DNA of 34,326 bases from Paenibacillus massiliensis 2301065 = DSM 16942 (GTDB taxonomy: Bacteria > Bacillota > Bacilli > Paenibacillales > Paenibacillaceae). Where the stretch lies: assembly GCF_000377505.1 (NCBI RefSeq), contig NZ_KB898211.1:1-34326 (forward strand). Reading direction: 5' to 3'. The notes beneath the pieces were generated by a model that was not told the DNA's origin, searched no databases, and saw nothing but the letters and a program-made list of their open reading frames with translations. A program made the position numbers and the translations under genes. Positions 23,591-32,120 of this stretch are shown here, one piece after another (positions within the stretch are counted from its first letter, which is position 1; each line of letters opens with the position of its first letter).

Positions 23591-25000
23591 GTGGAACGAT
23601 TTTTCAAATTAAAAGCGAACGGCACGACAGTACGTACGGAGATTATGGCCGGGATCACGACCTTTATGGCTATGGCTTACATTCTGTCAGTCAACCCGAA
23701 TACACTAACAGCCTTCGGACAGATTGATATTGGCTGGTACTCCGTATTTCTGGCTACCGCGCTTGCAGCAGGTATTTTCACCATTGCTATGGGGCTGTTC
23801 ATTAACTTCCCTGTCGCACTGGCTCCGGGAATGGGCTTGAATGCGTACTTCGCTTCTGTAATATTGGCATCCGCTACGAGCGATCAGCCGTTTACTTGGC
23901 AGATGGGACTTACGGCTGTATTTATTTCCGGTCTGATCTTTATTTTACTGACGGTAACGAGAGTTCGTCAGACGCTGCTCGTAGCCATTCCTGATGGTCT
24001 GAAGCATGCGATTACAGTTGGTATTGGTATGTTCATTACCATTATTGGATTGAAGAACAGTGGAATTATGACTATCGGTGTCGAGGCTGGTAATGATATT
24101 CCGGCACATACCTTCACAAATGTATTGTCCTATGAGACAGTCATTCATCTTGGAAGCCTGGAGAATACCAGTGTACAGCTCGCGATCTTCGGCCTGTTGC
24201 TGATCTCCATTCTGATGGTTCTGCGTGTGAAGGGTGCGATTTTGTTCGGTATTCTGGGCACGACTGTGATCGGAATGTTCATGGGTGCAGTAGATTACAG
24301 CGTATTATCTGGACCTAACGCTCACTGGACCCCTGATTTTACACAGCTGAATTTTATGGAATTCGACTGGAACGGTATTATGCATACAGGTATCATTTCG
24401 GCGATTGCTACGTTCACCTTTGTTGAGTTGTTCGATACTTTCGGTACATTGGTGGGTACAGCTCAGCGCGCGGGAATTATGGATGAGCCGGAAGAAGGCA
24501 AGAAGCGTGTCGGTAAAGCCATGTTCGTTGATGCAGTAGCTGTTACTGGTGGTGCTATGCTCGGAACCTCCACAACGACGGCTTACGTAGAGAGTGCGGC
24601 AGGTATTGCTGAAGGCGGTCGGACAGGTCTGACGGCTGTAACTACAGGCGTATGCTTCCTGTTGGCTCTATTCCTGGCGCCGATTGCGGCCCTGATTCCA
24701 GGTGCAGCGACTGCGGCAGCTTTGATTGTGGTTGGCGTACTGATGGCTCAATCAATCAAGCAGATTGACTTCCAGGACATGGTCATTGCGATTCCGGCTT
24801 TCCTGACCTTTGTCATCATGCCATTCACTTACAATATTGCTAATGGTATTTCCTTTGGGATCGTGACTTATGTCATTCTGGCTCTGGTAGCCAATATGGC
24901 ATCTGCGAAGACGGGTAAGAAATACTCCATTCACTGGATGATGTGGGTGCTGGCTATTCTGATTATCTTGCGTTATGTACTGGTAGGTAGCGAGGGCTAA
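23591..25000 (+). CDS. pbuG: Guanine/hypoxanthine permease, NCS2 (AzgA/PbuG) family
   Basis: A 469-residue inner-membrane purine:proton symporter. Family marks are EIMAGITTFMAMAYILSVNP near 18-37, ALAPGMGLNAYF near 76-87, ELFDTFGTLVGTA near 280-292, and ALLGTSTTTAYVESAAGI-like TSTTTAYVESAAGIAEGGRTG near 325-345. About 12-14 helices are seen. GTG 23591 follows AAGGAGAG at 6 bases. Paired PurBoxes, a consensus promoter and a structured leader precede it, and a terminator follows at once, so it is a separately regulated single gene. With guaA in the same segment it contributes to guanine nucleotide supply. Purine transport is strongly supported; guanine versus hypoxanthine or adenine preference is by family. 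Confidence 0.93.
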   Translation: MERFFKLKANGTTVRTEIMAGITTFMAMAYILSVNPNTLTAFGQIDIGWYSVFLATALAAGIFTIAMGLFINFPVALAPGMGLNAYFASVILASATSDQPFTWQMGLTAVFISGLIFILLTVTRVRQTLLVAIPDGLKHAITVGIGMFITIIGLKNSGIMTIGVEAGNDIPAHTFTNVLSYETVIHLGSLENTSVQLAIFGLLLISILMVLRVKGAILFGILGTTVIGMFMGAVDYSVLSGPNAHWTPDFTQLNFMEFDWNGIMHTGIISAIATFTFVELFDTFGTLVGTAQRAGIMDEPEEGKKRVGKAMFVDAVAVTGGAMLGTSTTTAYVESAAGIAEGGRTGLTAVTTGVCFLLALFLAPIAALIPGAATAAALIVVGVLMAQSIKQIDFQDMVIAIPAFLTFVIMPFTYNIANGISFGIVTYVILALVANMASAKTGKKYSIHWMMWVLAILIILRYVLVGSEG

Positions 25001-25027
25001 TACAGTAAAAAATGCAACAAATTCAAG

Positions 25028-25060
25028 CTGCTCTAGGCGAAGGCCTGGGGCAGTTTTTTT
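25028..25060 (+). terminator. Terminator of pbuG
   Basis: CTGCTCTAGGC (25028-25038) pairs with GCCTGGGGCAG (25043-25053) through G-T pairs and with a short loop, then seven T residues follow. Confidence 0.85.
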
Positions 25061-25110
25061 GTCATTTTTTCGTTATGTGGCATTGGTAAGAATATACATA
25101 CTATTTTTTG

Positions 25111-25139
25111 TTGACATCTGTCGAAAAGAGTCTAATAAT
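25111..25139 (+). promoter_or_regulatory. Sigma-A promoter of the deacylase/importer cluster
   Basis: A perfect TTGACA (25111-25116), a 17-base spacer and AATAAT (25134-25139, 5 of 6 matches to TATAAT). It lies about 90 bases before the deacylase start and is the best promoter in the cluster. Confidence 0.75.
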
Positions 25140-25231
25140 ATTCATTAATACATTAAATCCGATGAAATTAATTGGATATTTGATTGCCATTTTTCATCAT
25201 TCATCAACAGAGCCGAAGGAGCTTGTGTCTC

Positions 25232-26236
25232 ATGATTAGAGATGTACAACTGCAATATGCTTCACTCGAAGCAGCCCTGTCAGAACAGCCTGAAGGTACC
25301 GTCTCAAGAGTATCGCTTTCCTTTGCAGATGAGGCTACAGCCTTCTTCGTCGTGAAGGGACAACGGTCTGGGCCTACACTGTGGGTGCAAGCTGCTCTTC
25401 ACGGGGATGAGTACGACGGGATTGTGGCGATACTTCGCTTGTTAGAGACTATAATGCCTTCCAGTCTGCAAGGACAGATTATTCTATGTCCTGTCGTCAA
25501 CCCTTCAGCATGTCTGGCAGGGACTAACGCTAGCCCCGTTGATTCGGTGAATCTGAACAGGGTATTCGGGCAAGAACGCAAGGATAGCTATTCTTACTAC
25601 TATGGAGAGTGGCTACTACAACAGATTGTACAGCATGCTGATTTCTTGATTGACCTTCACGGGGGAGGGGCGTATCTGGATGTCAGTCCGTTCGCCATGC
25701 TGCCAACGAATCACCTGCAAGCCTATCAGACCGCAGCCCGTCTGCTTCATCAGCTGTCTCTGACCGCCATTTATGAGTGTGGATCGGATGCAAAAGAAGG
25801 AATGTTGGTTCAGGCGGTGTGCGAGGCAGGTATTCCAGCTGTATTGCTGGAAAGCGGAGGTGGGATCGCGTGGAAGCCAGAGGCAGTGAGGCAGCATGAG
25901 CATTCGATAGCGATGATTCTATCGGGACTAGGCATGCAGTCTGAAGTCGTACCCTTCACGCCACTGCAATCTCCGACCACGATCCGTGAAGTGAAGGAGC
26001 TCAGGTTCGAGACATCAGGTCTATTACTTCGCCATGCAGCGGTGGGTTCCATAGTAACTCTTGGTGAAGAGTTGCTTAAGGTAGTCAGCTTACCAGGATT
26101 TGAAGAGAGTGTCATATCGTGCCCAGTGCCTCAAGCGATCATTCTATCCATACATACGGCGTCCACTGTAAAGACACAGGGCTATGCCGTGATGTTAGGA
26201 GTTCTTGAAGGTTCTGTAGAGGATACACAAGGCTAG
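25232..26236 (+). CDS. Succinylglutamate desuccinylase/aspartoacylase-family zinc deacylase
   Basis: A 334-residue M14-type metallohydrolase of the AstE/AspA group, which removes acyl groups from amino-acid derivatives. Zinc ligands are seen as His57 and Glu60 in HGDEYDG and His143 in DLHGGG; NLNRVF with Asn109/Arg110 binds the substrate carboxylate, and Glu207 in LLESGGG is the probable catalytic acid. The last ~90 residues form the usual beta C-terminal domain. ATG 25232 has AAGGAG 10 bases upstream. It opens the cluster that encodes a peptide-type importer and an SbnB-like oxidoreductase. EutE/DoeB of ectoine breakdown are relatives, but other ectoine genes are absent. Likely it hydrolyses an imported acylated amino acid; the substrate is unknown. 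Confidence 0.85.
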   Translation: MIRDVQLQYASLEAALSEQPEGTVSRVSLSFADEATAFFVVKGQRSGPTLWVQAALHGDEYDGIVAILRLLETIMPSSLQGQIILCPVVNPSACLAGTNASPVDSVNLNRVFGQERKDSYSYYYGEWLLQQIVQHADFLIDLHGGGAYLDVSPFAMLPTNHLQAYQTAARLLHQLSLTAIYECGSDAKEGMLVQAVCEAGIPAVLLESGGGIAWKPEAVRQHEHSIAMILSGLGMQSEVVPFTPLQSPTTIREVKELRFETSGLLLRHAAVGSIVTLGEELLKVVSLPGFEESVISCPVPQAIILSIHTASTVKTQGYAVMLGVLEGSVEDTQG

Positions 26237-26377
26237 ATCCACAAATCAGGGGTTGACTATAGAGAAGCACGAGTGTAAATCCGGGGGGTTCTGGAAATAC
26301 CATAGTGTTGGTCTGTAAAGACGACCGCAAGAAGCATTGATTGTGGGGATAGCCGACAACATATAAGAAAGAGGGTT

Positions 26378-27928
26378 ATGAAAGAAATGAGAAAGAAATC
26401 CGCGCTGTTGCTATTGTTCCTGGCTTTTAGCTTGGTTGTTGCAGGCTGCACTACCTCGACCCAAGAAGGCAGCTCCCCAGAGCCTGCTGCCACGGAGCCG
26501 CTGGAGATCACGGTTGCCAGAGCCTTTGACGTCAATGGATTAGACCCTGGCTTCCTGACTGAAAATGCACAGGTCGTAGACAATATCTTCGATACGCTGG
26601 TCAAGCGTGATGAGAATGAAGAGCTGGTCCCGGGCCTTGCCACAAGCTGGAGTCAGGTGGACGATACGACCTGGGAGTTCAAATTGCGTGAGGGTATCAA
26701 GTTCACGAATGGTGAGCCGTTCAATGCAGAGGCTGTCAAATACTCTATTGACCGCGTGCTGAAGCCAGAGAATAATGCTCCTACTGCAAGCTATATTTCT
26801 ACCATTCAAGAGGTCAAGGTTATAGACGAGCAGACGGTGCATGTAATCACCAAGAAGGTTGACCCGCTGATTCCTACACGTTTCAATCGTTATCCGACGG
26901 AGATTGTTCCGCCGAAATATACCGAAGAAGTCGGCCAGGAAGCTTTTGCCCAGAAGCCTGTCGGTACAGGCCCTTATACATTCGTAAGCTGGGATAAAGG
27001 AAGCCAAGTGGTGCTCGAAGCGAACTCCGAATATTGGGGTGGTGAGCCGGCTGTGAAGAAGGTTACCTTCCGCTCAATCCCTGAAGCATCCACACGTGTG
27101 AGCGCCCTGTTGAACGGTGAGGTAGATATTATTACGGCAGTGTCTCCAGAGAATCGCAATCTGATCGAATCCTCCTCGGCAGCCAAGCTATCGGTTGTTG
27201 AGCGTGCGGGGAACACAGTCTATGTTGGCTTCAAAACAGACAAGGAGCCTTTTAACAATCCGAAGGTTAGACAAGCATTGAACTATGCAATTGATGTAAA
27301 TGCAATCGTGGATAATGTACTGCAGGGGGCTGCTGTCCAGACGAACAGCCTGATTGGTCCTAAGGATTTTGGCTATGCTGGGGAATTTGATGGCTATGGC
27401 TATGATCCGGAGAAAGCGAAGCAATTGCTGGCTGAAGCAGGCTACCCGAACGGGTTCTCCACTACGCTGGATACAGTCAACTGGTACATCAAGAATACAG
27501 ATGTCGCACAGGTTATTGCGGAGCAGCTTAAGGCGATCGGCGTAACTGTCAAAGTGAACAATGTAGAAAGCTCTGTATACCGCACGCTGGTGCCTTCCAA
27601 TAAGCAATCCGATATGTATGTGCTGGGCTGGAGCAGTACGAACACACTGGATGCGGATGCAGCGATCTATGCAATTCTGCGCTCTGGGGAGTCCTACTCT
27701 ACCTACAATAATGAAGAGGTAGATGCGAAGCTGGATGAGGCACGCTCTACTTCAGATCAGGAACGCCGCAAGGCTCTGTACAAGGAGATTCAGGATATTG
27801 TGCTGCAGGATGCACCACGTATCTTCCTATATCAAGAGAATCAATACTACGGCGTATCGAATGAACTGAACTGGAATGGCCGTATTGATGGTTCAATTCC
27901 AGTAGTGACGATCAAGCCTGCGAATTAA
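26378..27928 (+). CDS. Peptide/opine-type ABC transporter substrate-binding lipoprotein
   Basis: A 516-residue family 5 solute-binding protein (OppA/DppA/NikA class). The signal ends in lipobox VVAGC, so it is lipid-anchored outside. Typical family segments are ITVARAFDVNGLDPGF, WEFKLREGIKFTNGEPFNAEAVKYSIDR near 95-122, KPVGTGPYTFVSWDKGS, FNNPKVRQALNYAIDVNAIV near 292-311 and the C-terminal DAPRIFLYQENQYYGVSNELNW. Spacing to AGAGGG suggests either ATG 26378 or 26387. It lies 141 bases after the deacylase; a weak TTGACT, 17 bases, TAAATC (26253-26281) might add a second promoter. A hairpin with a T run follows it, which would favour more binding protein than permease. Ligand class (peptide, opine, nickel-chelate) cannot be told from sequence. 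Confidence 0.9.
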   Translation: MKEMRKKSALLLLFLAFSLVVAGCTTSTQEGSSPEPAATEPLEITVARAFDVNGLDPGFLTENAQVVDNIFDTLVKRDENEELVPGLATSWSQVDDTTWEFKLREGIKFTNGEPFNAEAVKYSIDRVLKPENNAPTASYISTIQEVKVIDEQTVHVITKKVDPLIPTRFNRYPTEIVPPKYTEEVGQEAFAQKPVGTGPYTFVSWDKGSQVVLEANSEYWGGEPAVKKVTFRSIPEASTRVSALLNGEVDIITAVSPENRNLIESSSAAKLSVVERAGNTVYVGFKTDKEPFNNPKVRQALNYAIDVNAIVDNVLQGAAVQTNSLIGPKDFGYAGEFDGYGYDPEKAKQLLAEAGYPNGFSTTLDTVNWYIKNTDVAQVIAEQLKAIGVTVKVNNVESSVYRTLVPSNKQSDMYVLGWSSTNTLDADAAIYAILRSGESYSTYNNEEVDAKLDEARSTSDQERRKALYKEIQDIVLQDAPRIFLYQENQYYGVSNELNWNGRIDGSIPVVTIKPAN

Positions 27929-27948
27929 GGCCATCTTATAGATAGGGC

Positions 27949-28016
27949 ACCGCTACATGGCTGGCAAAGCTTCTTGTATCATGAGGGGCTATGTCAGCGT
28001 AGCGGTACTACTTTTT
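27949..28016 (+). terminator. Intercistronic attenuator after the binding protein
   Basis: ACCGCTAC (27949-27956) pairs with GTAGCGGT (27999-28006), extended by GCTGGCA (27960-27966) with TGTCAGC (27992-27998); five T residues follow at 28012. Sitting between binding protein and permeases, it probably terminates part of the transcripts. Confidence 0.7.
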
Positions 28017-28111
28017 GAAAAGGTACGAATGCTAGAAAGTGACCTCATAACGAATATGTGCTGCTTCAATTATAAGCATCAGCATATGTCGGTGATAGGA
28101 GTGTGTGTGGA

Positions 28112-29029
28112 TTGAGACCCTATATTATCCGTCGGGTCTGGCAGTCGTTGTTGGCGGTGCTGGGAGCAGCCACAGTTATCTTCTTCATTATTCGCCTGTC
28201 TGGAGACCCGGCCAGACTCATGCTACCACCAGAGGCTGGAGAGGAGCAGGTGGCGGCACTTCGGTCCAGTCTAGGCTATGATCGTCCCCTGCTTATGCAG
28301 TATGTGGATTACCTTAAGGACCTGATTACTGGTAATCTGGGCAACTCTTTATATTTTAAGGAGTCTGCTCTCCAACTGGTTCTGGATCGGCTACCGCAGA
28401 CAATTGGTCTTGCTGTAGCTGCAATTGTGATTGCTGTAGTCGTAGGTATGCTGGTAGGCATTGTGTCTGCATACAAGAAGAATAGCTTTGTTGATTACTT
28501 GTTAAGCACATGGATATTCGTGACACAGTCTTTGCCTGTCTTCTGGGTGGGGATTGTACTTATTCTGATCTTCTCTGTACAGTTACACTGGTTCCCGACC
28601 TCAGGTAATAGAGGCTGGGCCTCGCTGGTGCTGCCTGCCATCACGCTAGCGGCATATCCGATTGCGCCGATTGCCCGCACGATGAGATCCGCCCTCATTG
28701 ACGTATTGGAGCAGAGCTACATGATTACAAGCAAGGCACAAGGCTTCTCCAGGCGGCAAATGGTGTTCAGGCGTGGATTAAAAAATGCGCTGCTACCAGT
28801 CATTACAGTTATCAGTCTGGAGTTCGGTGTCATGATTGCGGGCGCTGTTGTGACCGAGACGATCTTCTCGTGGCCCGGAGTCGGGCAGTTAATCGTCCAG
28901 GGGGTAAGTAATCGGGATTTCCCATTGGTGCAGGCCAGCATACTCGTAATTAGCGTGCTGTATATTGCCATTAATTTTCTGACAGACCTTATCTATCTGT
29001 GGATCGATCCCAGAATTAAGGTGCAGTAA
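28112..29029 (+). CDS. Peptide/opine-type ABC permease, DppB family
   Basis: A 305-residue inner-membrane permease with about six helices. It opens MRPYIIRRVWQSLLAVLG, the usual DppB start, and has RLSGDPARLMLPPEA near 28-42, LPVFWVGIVLILIFS near 143-157, ARTMRSALIDVLEQSYMITSKAQGFSRRQM (EAA loop, ~190-220) and the ETIFSWPGVGQL motif near 250. TTG 28112 is chosen because AGGAG ends 10 bases upstream; GTG 28103 is too close to it. DppC follows 31 bases later. Confidence 0.92.
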   Translation: MRPYIIRRVWQSLLAVLGAATVIFFIIRLSGDPARLMLPPEAGEEQVAALRSSLGYDRPLLMQYVDYLKDLITGNLGNSLYFKESALQLVLDRLPQTIGLAVAAIVIAVVVGMLVGIVSAYKKNSFVDYLLSTWIFVTQSLPVFWVGIVLILIFSVQLHWFPTSGNRGWASLVLPAITLAAYPIAPIARTMRSALIDVLEQSYMITSKAQGFSRRQMVFRRGLKNALLPVITVISLEFGVMIAGAVVTETIFSWPGVGQLIVQGVSNRDFPLVQASILVISVLYIAINFLTDLIYLWIDPRIKVQ

Positions 29030-29060
29030 CCAAGTGAGGAATTAAAAGTGAGGAGTCGCA

Positions 29061-29900
29061 ATGAATAAATTAGCTCTGCTGAAAGGCAACTGGAAAGGGA
29101 TTATCGGGATTACGGTACTAGCCATCATATTCATGGTAACTATCTTCTCCCCCGTGTTCTCGCCCTATGACCCATACAAGCAGTCTTTGCAGGACATCCT
29201 GATCCCTCCGCTCAGCCATTACAGCTCGCACGATGGTCTAAGTCTGCTCGGTACGGACCAGCTTGGTAGAGATATATTGAGCAGGCTGTTGTATGGTGGC
29301 AGATTATCGCTCTGGATGAGTATGGTGTCTGTAGCCTTTGCAGGTGTATTCGGTACAATGATTGGCATCGTTGCTGGATACTATGGAGGCAAGATTGATG
29401 CACTGATGATGCGCATTGCGGATATTCAGATGTCCATTCCAAGCATGCTGCTCGCGATTGTTATGGTAGCAGTTCTTGGCTCAGGCTTGACCAATATTAT
29501 TATTGTTCTGTCTGTTACCGGCTGGGTGGTGTTCGCTCGTGTCGTCCGCAGTCAGGTGCTGTCGCTGAAGGAACTGGAGTATGTAGAGGCAGCCAAGGCC
29601 ATGGGGGTACCCAATCTGGATATCATGCGTCGTCACATCCTACCGAACACGTTATTCACAATTGTCACGCAGGCGGCCCTGCAGATGTCGCGTATGATCC
29701 TGCTTGCAGCATCCCTGAGCTTCCTGGGACTTGGTATCGACGTGTCTACTCCGACCTGGGGCGGGATGATAAATGATGGCAAGAATTATATTAGCTCAGC
29801 CTGGTGGCTATCCACGATTCCGGGGTTAGTGATTGCCTTTGTCATTCTGACCATTAATCTGGTAAGTGATTGGCTTCGGGACAAGTCCGAGGCTCGATAG
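29061..29900 (+). CDS. Peptide/opine-type ABC permease, DppC family
   Basis: A 279-residue inner-membrane permease, partner of DppB. Characteristic are SPYDPYKQSLQDILIPP, the LLGTDQLGRDILSRLLYGGRLSL segment near 65-87, MRIADIQMSIPSMLLAIV near 116-133, the EAA loop EYVEAAKAMGVPNLDIMRRHILPN and SLSFLGLG near 218. GAGGAG lies 6 bases before ATG. The next 250 bases up to the oxidoreductase hold imperfect GGACAGA-CTCTAG repeats and a hexamer tract, with no terminator visible, so the transcript may continue. Confidence 0.93.
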   Translation: MNKLALLKGNWKGIIGITVLAIIFMVTIFSPVFSPYDPYKQSLQDILIPPLSHYSSHDGLSLLGTDQLGRDILSRLLYGGRLSLWMSMVSVAFAGVFGTMIGIVAGYYGGKIDALMMRIADIQMSIPSMLLAIVMVAVLGSGLTNIIIVLSVTGWVVFARVVRSQVLSLKELEYVEAAKAMGVPNLDIMRRHILPNTLFTIVTQAALQMSRMILLAASLSFLGLGIDVSTPTWGGMINDGKNYISSAWWLSTIPGLVIAFVILTINLVSDWLRDKSEAR

Positions 29901-30084
29901 AGACAGAGGTATAGATGAAGGACAGACCTCTAGTTGGAGGACAGACTCTAGATGGAGTACAGACGTCCATTCCCTGAATTGCTCACCTGTCCGTCGCTAA
30001 AGTCCGTTGCTAAATTCATAAGACGCAAGCTGCTTCAACAGTTACTTCATCATTAGTTATGATCAGATTATGCTATGAAGTCTC

Positions 30085-30120
30085 AGAAGTAAAAGTAAAA
30101 GTAAAAGTAAAAGTAGAAGT
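30085..30120 (+). repeat. Hexanucleotide tandem tract
   Basis: Four perfect AAAAGT units (30091-30114) are flanked on both sides by AGAAGT, six in all. The tract lies 15 bases upstream of the oxidoreductase ribosome site, where slippage could alter leader length or RNA access. It is the clearest simple-sequence tract in the window. Confidence 0.9.
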
Positions 30121-30150
30121 AAGGTGTGCTGGAGAAAGGAGGATTCCCGA

Positions 30151-31233
30151 ATGTTAATCATTACTCATGAGCGGGTCGTTCAGAGCGGCATAGCTGAGCC
30201 TAAGATAGCACAAGCAATCATTGAGCGTACTTTCCGACACAAGGCTGAGGGTCTGGCCGTCTGTGCACAGGAGATAGCCATGATTCCCGAGCATCTGGAT
30301 GCGGGGGCCTTTTATTCATTACCTGGGTATTTAGCTGCGGAGCGAATAGCCGGTATTAAATGGACTTCGCATGTGCATAAGCAAGCAGGACGCAGCTCAT
30401 CCACGCACCCGATGATTATGCTTAATGATCTGGATACCGGGATGCCGTGTGCGCTCTTGGACGGACTCCTGATCAGTGGATTGCGTACAGGTGCCGTATC
30501 AGCCACGGCTATTAAGCTGCTGGCGAACCCGGATGCCCAGACGCTCTTGGTATGTGGATCGGGATATCAGGCCAGGCATCAGTTGCTGGCTGCTATTCCG
30601 TTCCTGCCCCGCCTTAAGACCGTCTATATCTGGAGTCGTCACGAGCAGCATGCTAGTCGTTTGGCAGAGAGTCTGCAGAGCTTGGCAAGCGAACGGAATC
30701 TTCAATTAAAGGTCTTGCCTGCTCTGCCTGATTGTCTGGATCTGGCTGAGATCGTCATCGGAATTACCTCTGCTACCACACCTTATTTGCAGCCGACTCA
30801 CTTTGTACCGGGACATTTGTACATTCACGCGGGTATTAGGGATGTGACACCAGAGGCCATTGCGGCTTTCGACCATATCATCTGCGATGATTATCAGAGT
30901 GGTGTACTGACCAGTAGTCAATCCTTGTTCGAGCTGGCTCGTCAGGATGAGACAGTCGTGACAGGTAAAATCTCTTTGCTGGAGGAGCTACTCTGTGGTG
31001 AAGTTGAAGCGAAGCGTGAGCAGCGATCCCGTATCAATCAGGGGCAGAGTCCTCAGGAACAGCCTAATCAACAACCGCATCCGAAGCAAAATGCACAGCA
31101 TAAGCTAATGTTCAACGCATTCGGCTTGCAGATCTTCGATCTGGCGCTTGCACATGCCGTACTGAACACAATACAGGGGCGAAATCTGACGGGCGTACAG
31201 GACATTGCTTTGTTTGAGGAGATACAGCCATGA
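30151..31233 (+). CDS. SbnB-like ornithine cyclodeaminase/mu-crystallin-family oxidoreductase
   Basis: A 360-residue cytoplasmic NAD(P)-dependent enzyme. It has Lys70 (GIKWTSH), RTGAVSATAIKLL at 112-124, the dinucleotide loop CGSGYQARHQ at 135-144, HAGIRDVTPEAI with Asp231 and DDY near 246. HxGxRD and the C-terminal FGLQIFDLALAHAVLN recall SbnB, which oxidatively splits N-(2-amino-2-carboxyethyl)-glutamate, more than classical ornithine cyclodeaminase. A Gln-rich insert (residues ~291-317) sits before the last helices. AAAGGAGG lies 8 bases before ATG. It is embedded among the importer genes, and its stop overlaps the next ATPase start (ATGA). With no SbnA-like gene beside it, a catabolic role on an imported opine-like compound is more likely than biosynthesis; this is inference. 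Confidence 0.82.
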   Translation: MLIITHERVVQSGIAEPKIAQAIIERTFRHKAEGLAVCAQEIAMIPEHLDAGAFYSLPGYLAAERIAGIKWTSHVHKQAGRSSSTHPMIMLNDLDTGMPCALLDGLLISGLRTGAVSATAIKLLANPDAQTLLVCGSGYQARHQLLAAIPFLPRLKTVYIWSRHEQHASRLAESLQSLASERNLQLKVLPALPDCLDLAEIVIGITSATTPYLQPTHFVPGHLYIHAGIRDVTPEAIAAFDHIICDDYQSGVLTSSQSLFELARQDETVVTGKISLLEELLCGEVEAKREQRSRINQGQSPQEQPNQQPHPKQNAQHKLMFNAFGLQIFDLALAHAVLNTIQGRNLTGVQDIALFEEIQP

Positions 31234-32042
31234 CACGTAATAAAATCATTGAAGTGCTGGATGTCAGTCTGGGCTTCGAGAAAAAGCAGCAATGGTCTCC
31301 GATCTTCAACAATTTATCCTTTGACATCTATGAGGACGAGATTGTGTGCTTGGTAGGAGAGTCGGGTAGTGGGAAGAGTGTGGCGGCGAAATCCATCATG
31401 AGGCTGTTGCCGACCCCACCAGCTCGATATACAAGCGGACAGATTCGCTTCAACAACAAGGACCTGCTTGCGATGAATGAGAAGGAGCTGCAAGCGATCC
31501 GGGGCCGTGAGATGGCTATGGTATTTCAGGATGCTCTGAGCGCGTTGAATCCGGTCTTTACCATTGGGACTCAAATGGCGGATGTGATCCGTCTGCATGG
31601 AGAGACCAGACTAACGAAGAGGCAAGCTCTGGAGCAAGCCAAGGAGCTGCTACATCAGGTAGACATTCGTAATGTGGAGGAGGTCATCCAGCAGTATCCA
31701 TTTCAGCTGTCGGGAGGGATGAGGCAGCGTGTCATGATTGCGATGGCATTATCCTCCAAGCCGCGACTGCTACTGGCCGATGAGCCGACTACTGCGCTGG
31801 ATGTCACGGTGCAAGCCAATATACTGAAGCTGATTCGCAGGCTGCGGGAGCAATATGCGATGAGTATCCTCTTCATTACGCATGATCTGGGCGTGGTTTA
31901 TGAGATGGCGGATAGAGTGCTTGTGATGAAGAATGGCGAGCTTGTGGAGCAAGGCACCAAGACGGATATTTTCACAAATCCACAACATGCGTATACCAGA
32001 CAGCTGCTGAACAGCATGCCGCGGATTTATTTTCAAAAATAA
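31230..32042 (+). CDS. Peptide/opine-type ABC transporter ATPase, DppD family
   Basis: A 270-residue ABC ATPase, with Walker A GESGSGKS at 43-50, Q-loop Gln100 (MVFQDALSALNP), signature LSGGMRQRV at 160-168, Walker B LLADEPTTALD at 181-191 and ITHDLG H-loop. It starts inside the stop of the oxidoreductase (ATGA overlap), which ties that enzyme to the importer. It ends soon after HAYTRQLLNSMP and lacks the longer C-terminal oligopeptide-binding extension (HPY domain and beyond) of typical DppD proteins of ~330 residues, as seen in nickel-type and some opine-type ATPases. Confidence 0.93.
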   Translation: MTRNKIIEVLDVSLGFEKKQQWSPIFNNLSFDIYEDEIVCLVGESGSGKSVAAKSIMRLLPTPPARYTSGQIRFNNKDLLAMNEKELQAIRGREMAMVFQDALSALNPVFTIGTQMADVIRLHGETRLTKRQALEQAKELLHQVDIRNVEEVIQQYPFQLSGGMRQRVMIAMALSSKPRLLLADEPTTALDVTVQANILKLIRRLREQYAMSILFITHDLGVVYEMADRVLVMKNGELVEQGTKTDIFTNPQHAYTRQLLNSMPRIYFQK

Positions 32043-32120
32043 GGTGAAGAGCATAATTCATTGTCGATAGGTGGTCAATGCCGCCTTAATGATGTCTAGT
32101 ACTGAAGGTGAGGTGATCGA

